A stretch of 64,000 bases of DNA from assembly GCF_000012625.1 (NCBI RefSeq), contig NC_007516.1, forward strand, positions 992,001-1,056,000. Reading direction: 5' to 3'. The notes under the pieces are model-generated. The model was not told the origin of the DNA and did not search any database. It saw nothing but the letters and a program-made list of their open reading frames with translations. The stretch comes from Synechococcus sp. CC9605 (GTDB lineage: Bacteria > Cyanobacteriota > Cyanobacteriia > PCC-6307 > Cyanobiaceae). Made by a program: the position numbers and the translations under genes. How positions within the stretch are numbered: the first letter of the stretch is position 1; the number at the start of each line of letters is the position of its first letter. Positions 22,708-31,387 of the stretch are shown piece by piece.

Positions 22708-23573
22708 GCAGCCCCAGGTTGCTGCTGTTAAAAACACTGTGGGGCTGGACTGGGTCCCTTGAACAGGCCTGCTCCTCCGCTGAAGGCGAGCGCTTTGATG
22801 GCCTTGAGGTGAACCTTGATCACCCTTGTCTTAAGGCTCTTCAGCCTGGAGGGATCCGACGCTGCCTCTCCGATGCAAAACAGCATCTGATTGTTGAAAT
22901 TGTTACGGGGGGGGATTACACCCCCGATCTCAACTGCTCCCCATCGCAGCATCTTGATCAAGTTCAGCGTGGCTTGGAGCGCGCCATGGCGCTGGCACCG
23001 CTCAAGATCACTCTGATCACCGGCAGCGACAGCTGGGACGAAGTCGAGCAGCATCGTTTTCTCGACAGACTTCTGGATCAAATTGATGCGTGTTCGATTC
23101 CGGTAACGCTCGAGACGCATCGCAGTCGTTCTCTCTTCGACCCATGGCGCATGCCCGCCTGGCTGGCCCGCCATCCACGGCTTCGGCTCACAGCGGATCT
23201 CAGTCACTGGTGTGCGGTATCGGAACGGTTAATGACACCTGAACTCCCCCCCATTCAGGCGGTGGCCGCTCGGGTTGATCACATTCATGCCCGAATCGGC
23301 CATGCTCAGGGCCCCTCCGTCAGCCACCCTTTCGCACCGGAATGGGCTGAGGCCCTCGAGAGCCATCGCCGCTGTTGGCAGTTGTTTCTCGATCAGAGCG
23401 CGAGGCCCGAACGGCCGATCACGATGACGCCTGAGTTTGGCCCCGATGGCTATATGCCGCTTCAGCCATTCACAGCTGCGCCCCTTGCGGATGTTCAGCT
23501 CCTCAATGCAGAGATGGCCTCATGGCTGCGTTCCTCAATGCTGTTTCCTGCTGATCCCAACCGTTCTCGGTAG
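22704..23573 (+). CDS. TIM-barrel sugar isomerase/AP-endonuclease-family protein
   Basis: The 289-residue protein has the xylose-isomerase-like barrel pattern: 'FDGLEVNLDHP' on an early strand, 'SIPVTLETHRSRSLFDPW', 'LRLTADLSHWCAV', 'ARVDHIHARIGHAQGP' and 'PITMTPEFGPDGY', giving the Glu, His and Asp metal ligands. Such enzymes isomerise or epimerise sugars or related polyols. TTG is the only sensible start. The 3' end overlaps the convergent Rieske oxygenase gene by 79 nt. Confidence 0.75.
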   Translation: MSSPRLLLLKTLWGWTGSLEQACSSAEGERFDGLEVNLDHPCLKALQPGGIRRCLSDAKQHLIVEIVTGGDYTPDLNCSPSQHLDQVQRGLERAMALAPLKITLITGSDSWDEVEQHRFLDRLLDQIDACSIPVTLETHRSRSLFDPWRMPAWLARHPRLRLTADLSHWCAVSERLMTPELPPIQAVAARVDHIHARIGHAQGPSVSHPFAPEWAEALESHRRCWQLFLDQSARPERPITMTPEFGPDGYMPLQPFTAAPLADVQLLNAEMASWLRSSMLFPADPNRSR

Positions 23574-24565
23574 AGACCCTGCCAATGCAGGATCCTTCCT
23601 TCCAGCTGATGCGGAGGCCCTGGCTGGAAATCCTCTCGATATCCGTGTTGGACTGATTCAACCAAAGCCTTGTCTTCGTCCAGAAAGGTGAGCATGTCCT
23701 TCAGCCAGGCGTCGGCTGTGGCTGCATCCATGGCGTCGCTGCCTGCAAACAGGTGCAATTGCATCGTGCAGCGGTCGGGTCGTTTGGGTATGAATTCCAG
23801 CCATGCCAACCTCCCGTCTGGCCAGACCAGCAGATGGCTCCATGGCGGCAGCCCGAAGGTGAGGAATCGACCACCGTCCGGGTGGGGTGTCTCCAGAAGG
23901 TTGTTGTGTTGGCTGAAGCGATGTCGGTAATCCCTCACCGGCCCTTGTTCGCGGTGCAGCGTTGTCGGATGAGCAATGGCGACGTGGTAGTCGTCAAGTG
24001 TGTTGTCGTGGGCGATCTTCCAATTGCAGGCCAGGCTGCTTCGGCTCTGTCGCAGCAGGGTGGATGCAGTGTTCCAGGCTGCTCCGGCTTCGGTATGAAC
24101 CAGCTGCAGCTGCTCCTCGAGCGTTAGAGCATGGTCGCTGAAAGCGATCCAGATCAATGGGCCATCGATGCGGCAGGCAAGCTCTTGCAACCCCCATTTC
24201 TGCCGATCGAAGTTCTGCTCAAAATCGGCTTCACGCGCCGCGGCCAGCAGCTCTCCGCGCAGGTTGTAGGTCCAGCCGTGATAAGGACAAACCAAGCGTC
24301 GACAGGACTGCCCCGTTGCTCCGCCATGCCGAAAGGCAACACCGCGATGGGGACAGCGGTTGCGAAAAGCACGGGGATGCTCTCCCTCGGGCCAGGTGAG
24401 CAGAATTGGCTGATCCAGCATGGTGATGGCCAGCACCTCTCCCGGTTGGAGATGGCTGATAGCTGCAACCGGATGCCAGTAGTGGTTGGCATAGGTGTGG
24501 ATGTCCCATTGATGCATCTCGTCGCCGCGGTACAGCGATGCAGGAAGGAACGTCTGATTCAACAC
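23495..24565 (-). CDS. Rieske-type oxygenase, large subunit
   Basis: The 356-residue protein has a Rieske 2Fe-2S centre ('CPHRG' and 'CPYHGW', 18 residues apart) near residue 70-95 and the mononuclear iron site in 'CNWKIAHDNTLDDYHVAIAH' with its Asn/Asp and two His. This is the aromatic-ring-hydroxylating or N-demethylating oxygenase family; it needs a reductase, which is not seen here. The GTG start lies only 22 nt after the ABC ATPase stop, so it is probably the last gene of the guanidine operon, an association I do not know from other cyanobacteria. A second start (24517, ATG) is possible. Confidence 0.85.
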   Translation of the reverse strand: MLNQTFLPASLYRGDEMHQWDIHTYANHYWHPVAAISHLQPGEVLAITMLDQPILLTWPEGEHPRAFRNRCPHRGVAFRHGGATGQSCRRLVCPYHGWTYNLRGELLAAAREADFEQNFDRQKWGLQELACRIDGPLIWIAFSDHALTLEEQLQLVHTEAGAAWNTASTLLRQSRSSLACNWKIAHDNTLDDYHVAIAHPTTLHREQGPVRDYRHRFSQHNNLLETPHPDGGRFLTFGLPPWSHLLVWPDGRLAWLEFIPKRPDRCTMQLHLFAGSDAMDAATADAWLKDMLTFLDEDKALVESVQHGYREDFQPGPPHQLEGRILHWQGLYRERLGSAGNSIEERSHEAISALRS

Positions 24566-24587
24566 GGCTTCACTTAAGACAGTTCAG

Positions 24588-25343
24588 TCAGGAACATGCC
24601 GGCTCCAGCTCCCGCATGGTGACGGAAAGGGAACGACGCATGGAGAGGAAGTCGCTGCTTAGGCGCAGCTGATCGAGATCGGTTTTATCGAGATCGACAT
24701 CGAGGGATCGAATGATTCGCCCTGGATTTGGGGCAAGCACGTGGACTCGCTGGGCCAGCACCAAAGCTTCTTCAACGTCGTGGGTGATCAGCAGAACGGT
24801 CAGGCCTGTTCGTTGCCAGAGCTTGAGTAGGAAGTCCTGCATCGATTCGCGGATCTGTAGATCTAGAGCCCCGAAGGGTTCATCCAGCAGCAGGATGCTG
24901 GGGTTGGTGGCGAGGGCCCGGGCGATGGCCACCCTCTGCTGCATGCCGCCCGACAGTTCGCGCGGCAATTTTGTGGCGGCGTCACTAAGGCCAACCACTT
25001 CGAGGAAATAGGCGGTTCTCTCCTTGATCTCTGCTGCTTTCATCCGCTGAAGTCGCATCCCGAAGGCAACGTTTTCAGCGGCGTTGAGCCATGGATAAAG
25101 GCTGTATTTCTGAAACACCATGCCCCGGTCTGGCCCGGGACCGGAGACTGGGGTGCCGTCAACAGTGATGCTGCCGCTGCTCGGTTGATCCAGACCAGCA
25201 ACCAGCCGCAGAATCGTGCTCTTCCCGGACCCAGAGCTGCCCACAAGGGCCATGAAGTCTCCGGATTTCATGGAAAACGACAGGTGATCGAGGATCAATT
25301 TCTCCCCGAAACGCTTGCTGAGGTTGTTGATGATCAGTTCCAA
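24588..25343 (-). CDS. ABC importer ATPase of the guanidine operon
   Basis: The 251-residue ATPase has Walker A 'GSSGSGKST', Q-loop 'GMVFQKYSLYPWLNAAENV', signature 'LSGGMQQRVAIARAL', Walker B 'ILLLDEPFGALD' and switch 'LITHDVEEAL'. It is of the NrtD/SsuB/TauB class that energises uptake with a THI5-like binding protein. It follows the permease by 3 nt. The order of neighbours is the one seen for Synechocystis sll1077-sll1082, where the transporter is linked to guanidine. Confidence 0.9.
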   Translation of the reverse strand: MELIINNLSKRFGEKLILDHLSFSMKSGDFMALVGSSGSGKSTILRLVAGLDQPSSGSITVDGTPVSGPGPDRGMVFQKYSLYPWLNAAENVAFGMRLQRMKAAEIKERTAYFLEVVGLSDAATKLPRELSGGMQQRVAIARALATNPSILLLDEPFGALDLQIRESMQDFLLKLWQRTGLTVLLITHDVEEALVLAQRVHVLAPNPGRIIRSLDVDLDKTDLDQLRLSSDFLSMRRSLSVTMRELEPACS

Positions 25344-25346
25344 GGC

Positions 25347-26174
25347 TCACACCGCCCATTTGCAGCTGAGACGCAGCAACAGCCTGAATCCCATGTCGAT
25401 GGCGAAGCCGATCAAGCCGAGAACGATCAACTCGGCGAAGATCTGATCGGTGCGGAAAAAGCGCTGAGCCAGCTGGATGCGTTTGCCAAGGCCCACTTCC
25501 GCGGCCACCAGCTCAGCCACCACCACAAGGTTCCAGGAGGTTGCGATGTTGATTCGCAAGGTGTCGATGATGCTGGGCAGGCTGTAGCGGGCGACGACTT
25601 GCACCAGCACCTGCCGGCTGCGACCACCCAGGGTGAGTGTGGTTTCGATGAGTTCTTTGGGAACGAACTTCACCGCATCCATCACCATCAGGATGTTGAA
25701 GTAGATCGTGCCGAGAAAAATCAGAGCGATCTTGGGTTCCTCCCCGATGCCGAGGTAGATGATCAGCAGAGGGATAAATGCCGCTGCAGGCATGTAACGC
25801 AGCATGGCAATCAGCGGCTCGCAAATCGCGCAGATCGCTGGGTACACCCCCATGCAGATGCCGATCGGCACCGCCAGAAGTGTGGCGAGAAGAAATCCTC
25901 CAAACACGCGACCGGTGCTGGCCACAATATCCTGGAAAAGGATTCCGCTCTCGGCCATGGAGGCCAGGGAGCGGAATACGGCCTGCGGAGAGGGAAGGAA
26001 TTTTTCATCCACCAGTCCTAGGGAAGCGATGGCGGTCCAGAGCAGGAGTGGCACCAGCAGTGATGCAACCTGCAGGCCGCCACGCACGGCCTTGGATGGC
26101 ATGGCACCAAGGGTAAACAGGGAAAGAAGCCCATTGCTTCTCCCCTTGCGGGCAGCAGCGGCCGTGGCAGCCAT
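25347..26174 (-). CDS. ABC importer permease of the guanidine operon
   Basis: The 275-residue protein has six membrane segments and the 'ELIETTLTLGGRSRQVLVQV' EAA-like loop that contacts the ATPase. It belongs to the SsuC/TauC/NrtB class. Its ATG shares a base with the stop of the binding-protein gene (TGATG), indicating coupled translation. Confidence 0.9.
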   Translation of the reverse strand: MAATAAAARKGRSNGLLSLFTLGAMPSKAVRGGLQVASLLVPLLLWTAIASLGLVDEKFLPSPQAVFRSLASMAESGILFQDIVASTGRVFGGFLLATLLAVPIGICMGVYPAICAICEPLIAMLRYMPAAAFIPLLIIYLGIGEEPKIALIFLGTIYFNILMVMDAVKFVPKELIETTLTLGGRSRQVLVQVVARYSLPSIIDTLRINIATSWNLVVVAELVAAEVGLGKRIQLAQRFFRTDQIFAELIVLGLIGFAIDMGFRLLLRLSCKWAV

Positions 26175-27175
26175 CAGGAGGCGGCGACCTTCTTGATGAA
26201 GCTGTCGTCAAACAGCTTGCTCATGTCTGGTTTCTCAGGGATGAAGCCCACCGAAACCATGAAGTCGGCCATCGACTCAGCAGCGAACGGCATGAACTTC
26301 ATTCCCTCACCAGCGCTGAAGGCCTCGAGGTTTTCCTCGATGGAGAAGAAGCGGGTGCCGTCTTTGTACTGCTCGTATTCCTCCGTGGGAATGCCGGCAC
26401 GCTTGGCCATGATCGCCTCGGATTTTTCGCGGTTCTTTTCCATGAACTCGCGAACGTCCCACCAGGTCTTCACGATCTTCTGCACATCGTCGGGACGTTC
26501 CTTAATCAGATCACCGCTGACGGTGAGCAGATCAGGAATGGCACCGGGATACTCCTTGGAACTGGCGATCACCTGCGCACCTTCTCGCTGCATGGCGGTA
26601 CCTGTGTAGGGAGGGAAGGCACCAACGGCATCAACCTGACCTGCCGCGAATGCAGTGGCTGCCTGATCGGTGGGCATGCCTTTGATCACCACGTCGTCGC
26701 GGCTCAGGCCCGCATCCTTGAGGGCCAGGCTGAGCAGGTAGTCATCCACAACGCCTTCCTCAACAGCAACGGTCTTGCCTTTGAGATCGGTGATGGATGT
26801 GATGGAGGCATCGGCAATGATCTGGTCATTGCCAGCAGAATTGTCGTTCACCAAAACCACCACTTCACCGCCGTTTTCACCCGGCAGGAAGGAAATGGTG
26901 TCGTTCAAGGTTTGGGAGTTGCCGTCGATCTTGCCAGCGGCGAAGGTTTCCATCGACTGCACGTAGCCGTCGAACCACTTCATCTCCACATTTACGCCGT
27001 TCTTCTCGAACAGCTTTTCCTCCACGGCAATCGCCCAGGGCCACCATCCGGCCCAGTTGCTGTAGCCCAAAACAATTGGTGTGCCGCCCACCGTCGGTGT
27101 GGAGGGCTTGGAGCAAGCGACAGCCAGCACGATGGCGAGGCCGGCGAAAAGTAGGTTGCGTAGTTGTTTGGTCAT
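26174..27175 (-). CDS. ABC importer substrate-binding lipoprotein (probable guanidine)
   Basis: The 333-residue protein has a lipoprotein signal ending 'LAVACSKPST', then the NMT1/THI5-like fold: 'IVLGYSNWAGWWPWAIAVEE', 'QTLNDTISFLPGENGG', 'VAVEEGVVDDYLLSLALKDA' and 'QVDAVGAFPPYTGTAM'. The aromatic 'NWAGWWPW' segment could form a cation-binding pocket suited to guanidinium, by inference. Its place between the HypB-like gene and the permease, behind a guanidine riboswitch, supports guanidine as substrate. Confidence 0.85.
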   Translation of the reverse strand: MTKQLRNLLFAGLAIVLAVACSKPSTPTVGGTPIVLGYSNWAGWWPWAIAVEEKLFEKNGVNVEMKWFDGYVQSMETFAAGKIDGNSQTLNDTISFLPGENGGEVVVLVNDNSAGNDQIIADASITSITDLKGKTVAVEEGVVDDYLLSLALKDAGLSRDDVVIKGMPTDQAATAFAAGQVDAVGAFPPYTGTAMQREGAQVIASSKEYPGAIPDLLTVSGDLIKERPDDVQKIVKTWWDVREFMEKNREKSEAIMAKRAGIPTEEYEQYKDGTRFFSIEENLEAFSAGEGMKFMPFAAESMADFMVSVGFIPEKPDMSKLFDDSFIKKVAAS

Positions 27176-27213
27176 GGCATGGGCGGGAGGAACAAGACGT
27201 TGAATTGATCTGC

Positions 27214-27918
27214 TCAGGCGGTGGCCAGAGCAGGGGTTGTGGTGGTCCGGCTGGCGAGGACTTGCCGCACCCAGATGTGCCAGGCATCCAGGCCTTCACC
27301 TGTCAGGGCGGAGACCTCGATCACCGTGGCGTTGGGATTGATGCTCTGGATGTTGCGGCGGATCGCTGCCACATCCACAGGCAGGTGGGGCAGAAGATCC
27401 ACCTTGGTGATCAGCACCAGATCCGCGTTGCGGAACATCAGGGGGTACTTGAGCGGCTTGTCATCGCCCTCGGTCACGCTGAGCAACGCCACTTTGTGGT
27501 GTTCCCCAACGTCAAATTCCGCAGGGCAGACCAGGTTGCCCACGTTTTCCACGAGCAGTAAATCCAGCGCGGAAGGATCGAGCCGTTGTTGCAGCAACTT
27601 CAGGCCACCACTCACCATGGCCGCATCAAGGTGGCAGGCTCTGCCTGTGGTGATGGGCACCACCGGGATGCCAACAGTTTCCAAGCGGTCGGCATCCAGC
27701 TGGGTGGTCATGTCGCCTTCCAGCACGGCCATGCTGAGTTCGCGAGCCAAGGCAGGGAGGGACCGTTCGAGCAGGGCGGTTTTTCCTGCGCCTGGGCTGC
27801 TCATCAGGTTGAGGCAAAGCAGTTCCCAGCTCTGGAAATGTTCGTTGTTGTGTTCGGCCTGATGGTTGTTGGCGGCAAGCAGATTGAGGCCGAGGGTGTC
27901 CTCAAGAGGCATATGCAT
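27214..27918 (-). CDS. ghaB: HypB-like Ni-chaperone GTPase for guanidine hydrolase
   Basis: The 234-residue protein is a SIMIBI GTPase: P-loop '[16 protein letters not shown]', '[15 protein letters not shown]', '[20 protein letters not shown]' and '[10 protein letters not shown]'. There is no hydrogenase gene in the window; the gene sits between the HypA-like and transporter genes, as GhaB of the nickel-dependent guanidine hydrolase does. The start at 27918 ('[14 protein letters not shown]') avoids overlap with the HypA-like gene; longer starts to 28044 would overlap it. Confidence 0.88.
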   Translation of the reverse strand: MHMPLEDTLGLNLLAANNHQAEHNNEHFQSWELLCLNLMSSPGAGKTALLERSLPALARELSMAVLEGDMTTQLDADRLETVGIPVVPITTGRACHLDAAMVSGGLKLLQQRLDPSALDLLLVENVGNLVCPAEFDVGEHHKVALLSVTEGDDKPLKYPLMFRNADLVLITKVDLLPHLPVDVAAIRRNIQSINPNATVIEVSALTGEGLDAWHIWVRQVLASRTTTTPALATA

Positions 27919-27940
27919 GGCAAAAGCGGGGGTATTGGTT

Positions 27941-28339
27941 TCAGCGCTGACGCTGGATTGGAGCGGACTCAAGGGCAGCGGCGGCATCGCTGCGGTAATC
28001 GATGCTGCGGATGCGCAATTCCCTACCGCTGACGATCTCCTCAAGCGGGTGATCGCAGCAGGGAGAGCGATAGGCGTTTTCGGGCACGGGGTCGTAGGTG
28101 CCGTTGCAGATCAAGCAGCGGCCCAGAAAGGGGATTTCCGTGATCGTGAGCCGGGATCCATCCAGCCAGGTGCCCTGCACCGCAGCGTTGTAAGTGGTCA
28201 CCAACTGATCGGGTTCAACGCAGGTGAATCGCCCCACATCGAGATGAACGGTTTCGACCATCGCAGAGGTGTCTTCGCGACGGTCGCGCCATTCATTCAG
28301 GGAGATCAGCAGGCACTTGGTCATGTCGACTTCATGCAT
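27941..28339 (-). CDS. ghaA: HypA-like Ni-chaperone for guanidine hydrolase
   Basis: The 132-residue protein begins '[14 protein letters not shown]' with the N-terminal MHE nickel-binding motif of HypA, and has the zinc loop '[20 protein letters not shown]' plus a following Cys. It starts 3 nt after the guanidine hydrolase stop. By context it is GhaA, which with GhaB loads nickel into GdmH. Confidence 0.88.
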   Translation of the reverse strand: MHEVDMTKCLLISLNEWRDRREDTSAMVETVHLDVGRFTCVEPDQLVTTYNAAVQGTWLDGSRLTITEIPFLGRCLICNGTYDPVPENAYRSPCCDHPLEEIVSGRELRIRSIDYRSDAAAALESAPIQRQR

Positions 28340-28342
28340 GGC

Positions 28343-29533
28343 CTATCTCCACTTCTGATCAACGTTCATGTTGCAGGTGTCGCTGATCCACTCCGGCTTC
28401 TCTTTGCGGGGTAACTGACCGCTCACCACAAGGTGGGCCATGGTGTCGCAAATAACCCGGGTGGCCATCAGGGAGGTCATGTCACTGATGTCGTAGGGAG
28501 GTGAAACCTCAACGATTTCCAGGCCGCAGACGGGAACGTTGCGCACGATCAGCTCGAGCAGCTTGAGCGCTTCTCGCGGCATCAAGCCACCGGGCTCAGG
28601 CCAGCCAGTTCCCGGCACGAAGCCGGCATCGATGCAGTCAATGTCGAAGGAGATGTAGACGCAGTCCGTGCCATCGGTGGCTCGTTCAATGGCGTATTGG
28701 GCTGCGGCTTCCAGCCCCATTTCAGTGATGTCGGTCACCGTGAGCACATTGGTGCCCCGCTCCCTGCAGACCTTGACGCCCTCGCGAGGCACTTGCCAAC
28801 CACCAATGCCCAGCTGCACCAGGTTTTCTGCCGGGGCGTTGGCCATGTTTGTGGCATGGAACCAAGGGCAGGTGTGCATCCGCTCATCAAGGTCGATCTC
28901 CTGGGTGTCGACGTGGCGATCGAAATGGATGATTCCCACTTTTTTGTCGCCGAGATGGCGACACACCCCACGCACCGTGGGGAAACCGATCGAGTGGTCG
29001 CCACCGAGGATGATCGGGAAGGTGCCGCTCGAGAAGACGTGGGCGATGCCTTTGGAGATCTGATCGAAGCTCTTTTCGTTGTTGGCCGGGATCGTGAAGA
29101 TGTCACCCACATCGCAGAGGGTGATCTGTTCACGCAGGTCGACACCCATTTCGTAGTTGTAAGGGGTGTAAAGCGCTGATATTCGTCGGATCCCCTGGGG
29201 GCCGAAGCGCGTTCCGGGCCGGTAGGTGGTGCCGCAGTCGTGGGGTACACCAACGATGGCGACGTCGTAGTTGCCCACCTGGTTCACATCTTCTAAATAG
29301 GGCGCCTTCATGAAGGTGTTGATGCCGGCGAAATGCGGCAGCTCGCCTCTAGAGAAGGTGGAGATGTTGCGGTCAACAATGCTTTCGGCGGCTTCAAGCC
29401 CGAAGCGTTTGGCCTGGTCAACTTCTTGCTGCCAGCCAGTGAGTGGAAGCTTGCGTTCTTTCTCGAGTGCCTGCATGCCTTCGCTGGGATACGAACGCTG
29501 GAAGGCCCCTGAAGGGTCCGATGGGGATGACAT
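28343..29533 (-). CDS. gdmH: Nickel-dependent guanidine hydrolase (ureohydrolase family)
   Basis: The 396-residue enzyme splits guanidine to urea and ammonia. Metal ligands are visible: H180 in 'GGDHS', D205/H207/D209 in 'HFDRHVDTQ' and D297/D299 in 'SFDIDCIDAG'. The DRHVD variant, the long N-terminal extension (about 85 residues before 'NYDVAIVGVP') and the Hyp-like chaperones separate it from ordinary agmatinases, as which such genes are usually labelled. The reading frame is open to 29662, but that extension lies inside the riboswitch, so ATG 29533 is the start. It is the first gene of the operon. Confidence 0.9.
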   Translation of the reverse strand: MSSPSDPSGAFQRSYPSEGMQALEKERKLPLTGWQQEVDQAKRFGLEAAESIVDRNISTFSRGELPHFAGINTFMKAPYLEDVNQVGNYDVAIVGVPHDCGTTYRPGTRFGPQGIRRISALYTPYNYEMGVDLREQITLCDVGDIFTIPANNEKSFDQISKGIAHVFSSGTFPIILGGDHSIGFPTVRGVCRHLGDKKVGIIHFDRHVDTQEIDLDERMHTCPWFHATNMANAPAENLVQLGIGGWQVPREGVKVCRERGTNVLTVTDITEMGLEAAAQYAIERATDGTDCVYISFDIDCIDAGFVPGTGWPEPGGLMPREALKLLELIVRNVPVCGLEIVEVSPPYDISDMTSLMATRVICDTMAHLVVSGQLPRKEKPEWISDTCNMNVDQKWR

Positions 29534-29556
29534 CAAACAAGGGAGTGTGCGTTGAG

Positions 29557-29652
29557 GCGGTCTCCCGGGCTTTTGTCCCTCCGTGCAACCGGCAAGGCCG
29601 GTGGAAACCTCTTGGACCAGGCATCCCCGTGAAGAGATCGGAACCCTAGATT
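29557..29652 (-). promoter_or_regulatory. Guanidine-I (ykkC) riboswitch
   Basis: Read on the minus strand, the conserved pieces appear in order: CTAGGGTTCCG (from 29649), a hairpin, CCTGGTCCAAGAGG, a second hairpin (CCACCGG..CCGG), then ACGGAGGGACAAAAGCCCGG and GAGACC. These match the guanidine-I aptamer consensus (CTAGGG.TCCG, CTGGTCC.AGAG, ACGG.GGGA.AAAAGCCCGGGAG). The aptamer ends about 24 nt before the gdmH start, so control probably acts on ribosome access or on a short downstream structure. Confidence 0.92.
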
Positions 29653-29826
29653 TCATCCGCAATTTAACTGTCTGCGGCTTTGATGCTCTGCGGAGTGTGA
29701 ACCGCTACAAATGATTGGTGTGGCAGATTTTGCAGAAGATGGCTGTTGGGTAACAACAGCTGCTAACAGCACTTAACAGGCCAATTCGCGTTGTCAATCG
29801 TGCTGCTTGGCGTTTGCTCAACACGG

Positions 29827-30000
29827 ATGATTGCTGTGTGTGAATCCTTCGGTGGTCTGCCCAACAAACAGTTGAGTTCTGGTGTGTCGCAGTGGTGGCG
29901 CGAACGGGTTCAACATCTAATTGATTGCGGCAGGGCTGAGGATGCTCGCTGCCTTTACCTGGAGTTCGGAGAGGACAGTGCAGGAACGCTGGGCTTCTGA
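29827..30000 (+). CDS. Small conserved protein, 57 aa
   Basis: 'GVSQWWRERVQHLIDCGRAE' and 'DARCLYLEFGEDSAGTLGF' form a helical, Cys-containing product. Start ATG 29827 is preferred; an earlier TTG is possible. Divergent from the guanidine operon. Confidence 0.5.
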   Translation: MIAVCESFGGLPNKQLSSGVSQWWRERVQHLIDCGRAEDARCLYLEFGEDSAGTLGF

Positions 30001-30010
30001 AAAACCCCAT

Positions 30011-30038
30011 AAAAAAGGAGGGTTCCCTAAGCCCTCCC
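30011..30038 (-). terminator. Terminator after the 54-aa protein gene
   Basis: On the minus strand GGAGGG...CCCTCC is followed by six T residues. It lies about 100 nt downstream of the 30136-30300 gene; a second hairpin (CCCC/GGGG near 30056-30067) lies in this 3' region. Confidence 0.7.
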
Positions 30039-30135
30039 GGAGTCGACGCATTACCCCTCACCGGGGTACGCCAAGTGTTGTGTGCTGAACACTCAAGCGC
30101 TGTAAGTGTTGATACTTATTCCTGGCCCCCTTCAA

Positions 30136-30300
30136 TCAAGTTAAGGATTGTTCCTGACGCCGCAGAATCTCATAGGCCTGCCAAAGACCTTCAACGTCAG
30201 AGCAAACCGCATGTCGGTTGCAAACGCGGTAGCGGCCCTGGCCGATGGCATCAATGGTGGTGCCTTTGGAGGTGGCACAGATGCGACTGATACTGTCCAT
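30136..30300 (-). CDS. Small conserved protein, 54 aa
   Basis: 'MDSISRICATSKGTTIDAIG' continues 'GRYRVCNRHAVCSDVEGLWQ' and ends with a charged helix. Three Cys are present. The frame is convincing compared with the opposite strand. Function unknown. Confidence 0.5.
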   Translation of the reverse strand: MDSISRICATSKGTTIDAIGQGRYRVCNRHAVCSDVEGLWQAYEILRRQEQSLT

Positions 30301-30416
30301 GGGATTCGCTCAGTGGATCAAGGATCTACAGCCGTAAGGGGGCTGCATGCACATCTGATTTGCAGTTCTAAATCTCTTCTGCGGGAGAAAAGATCCATGG
30401 CTGAAAGCCCATCGCC

Positions 30417-30443
30417 AAAAACCGGGCTTGGCCCGGTTTTTGT
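30417..30443. terminator. Terminator, probably bidirectional
   Basis: AAAAACCGGGC-TTG-GCCCGGTTTTT forms a strong stem with A-run and T-run on either side, between the 54-aa and 27-aa minus-strand genes. Confidence 0.8.
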
Positions 30444-30469
30444 TCAGCTTTTGCTGGCGTTTTGAACGC

Positions 30470-30553
30470 TCAGGCTTTGGAAGGCTTGGTGGTGAGTGCA
30501 GCAGACATGGCGGAAGCCAGGAGCATGCATCCGGCGACGGCCAGGAAACCCAT
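30470..30553 (-). CDS. Very small membrane peptide, 27 aa
   Basis: 'MGFLAVAGCMLLASAMSAAL' is one hydrophobic helix or signal-like segment with a short polar end. It directly precedes the terminator at 30417-30443, which gives some support. Confidence 0.4.
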   Translation of the reverse strand: MGFLAVAGCMLLASAMSAALTTKPSKA

Positions 30554-30600
30554 GGTTGAGGGGGGAGGGAACGACATGAGCACCATTCCCACAGCTGGTG

Positions 30601-30786
30601 TCAGCTTTTGTTGCTGTTGGCACGGAATTCGGAAGAACCTTGCTTCCGACCGGTCTCGGCCGTTTTCAGAGGCATCTCCTGGCGATCAAGACAGGTGGAG
30701 CACAGCAGTTTCCCCTTGTTGCGCCAGTACGCCGCCATCGAGCGTTCGATGCGCATGGAGCACCCTTCACAGCGAAATAACGGCAT
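30601..30786 (-). CDS. Small zinc-ribbon-like protein, 61 aa
   Basis: 'CEGC' and 'CSTC' spaced 18 residues apart ('MPLFRCEGCSMRIERSMAAY' then 'LLCSTCLDRQEMPLK') form a likely zinc site. The tail is polar and basic. Function unknown. Confidence 0.55.
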   Translation of the reverse strand: MPLFRCEGCSMRIERSMAAYWRNKGKLLCSTCLDRQEMPLKTAETGRKQGSSEFRANSNKS

Positions 30787-30881
30787 CGACGGCTCCGCGA
30801 CGCAGCTCTTCTAACGCAACAGTGCGGTTGAACCGGTGCTCTCTGTGACGATGGGTGCGCTTTGCTCGCTCCAGCCTTGTG

Positions 30882-31181
30882 ATGCAGGCCTTTCACGTGT
30901 TGCTGCTCATCCTGATGGTGCCTGTCGCTTCTGCCTCAACGGCGTTTCAGCCCTTGGATCGTGTGGAGGGTTGGTTGATCGAGCGACGTCTGGACGACAA
31001 ACAGGATCCGATCTGCCGTGCGTCTGTGCCAGGACCTGGCACCTGGTTCTCAGCACGGGTTCATTTGGATGCGGACGACGTGATGGTGGTGCCTGCCGGG
31101 CTGCATCGGCCAGACGAAACGGGGCTGGAGGCTGTGCGTGATGCGCTCCGGCGTTGTCGCGCCAGTTTTCTCTATTTGTAG
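30882..31181 (+). CDS. Secreted conserved protein, 99 aa
   Basis: A signal peptide ('QAFHVLLLILMVPVASAS') precedes a globular domain with 'GWLIERRLDDKQDPICRAS' and 'GTWFSARVHLDADDVMVVPA'. Two Cys remain in the mature part. A GTG start nine codons earlier (30855) is possible. Confidence 0.6.
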   Translation: MQAFHVLLLILMVPVASASTAFQPLDRVEGWLIERRLDDKQDPICRASVPGPGTWFSARVHLDADDVMVVPAGLHRPDETGLEAVRDALRRCRASFLYL

Positions 31182-31278
31182 TGGATAAAGCTTTGTGGCT
31201 GGGGGAGCTGCTGTTCTGAAATCGGGCTATGAAATCAGAGTCGGCAGTTGCAAAATCGTCGACTCCTCACACCACCCG

Positions 31279-31306
31279 AGCCTCCGCTCAGCGCGGGGGC
31301 TTTTTT
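31279..31306 (+). terminator. Terminator
   Basis: AGCCTCCGC...GCGGGGGCT stem with one G-T pair followed by six T residues, about 100 nt after the secreted protein gene. Confidence 0.7.
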
Positions 31307-31387
31307 GACCGATCCCGAAAACCATCTTTTGTTTTTGTGCTCAGCAAAAGTTTTGCGGTTGTGATGTTTTTAACCGCTTGATCTCTG

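Noticed and set aside
27214-28339. Hydrogenase maturation genes hypB and hypA
   Set aside because: No hydrogenase gene is present and the context is the guanidine operon, so they are better read as nickel chaperones of the guanidine hydrolase.
29534-29662. N-terminal extension of guanidine hydrolase
   Set aside because: The extension falls inside the riboswitch aptamer; the family start fits ATG 29533.
30040-30130. Possible small RNA on the minus strand
   Set aside because: The hairpin and terminator are explained as the 3' untranslated end of the 54-aa gene at 30136-30300.
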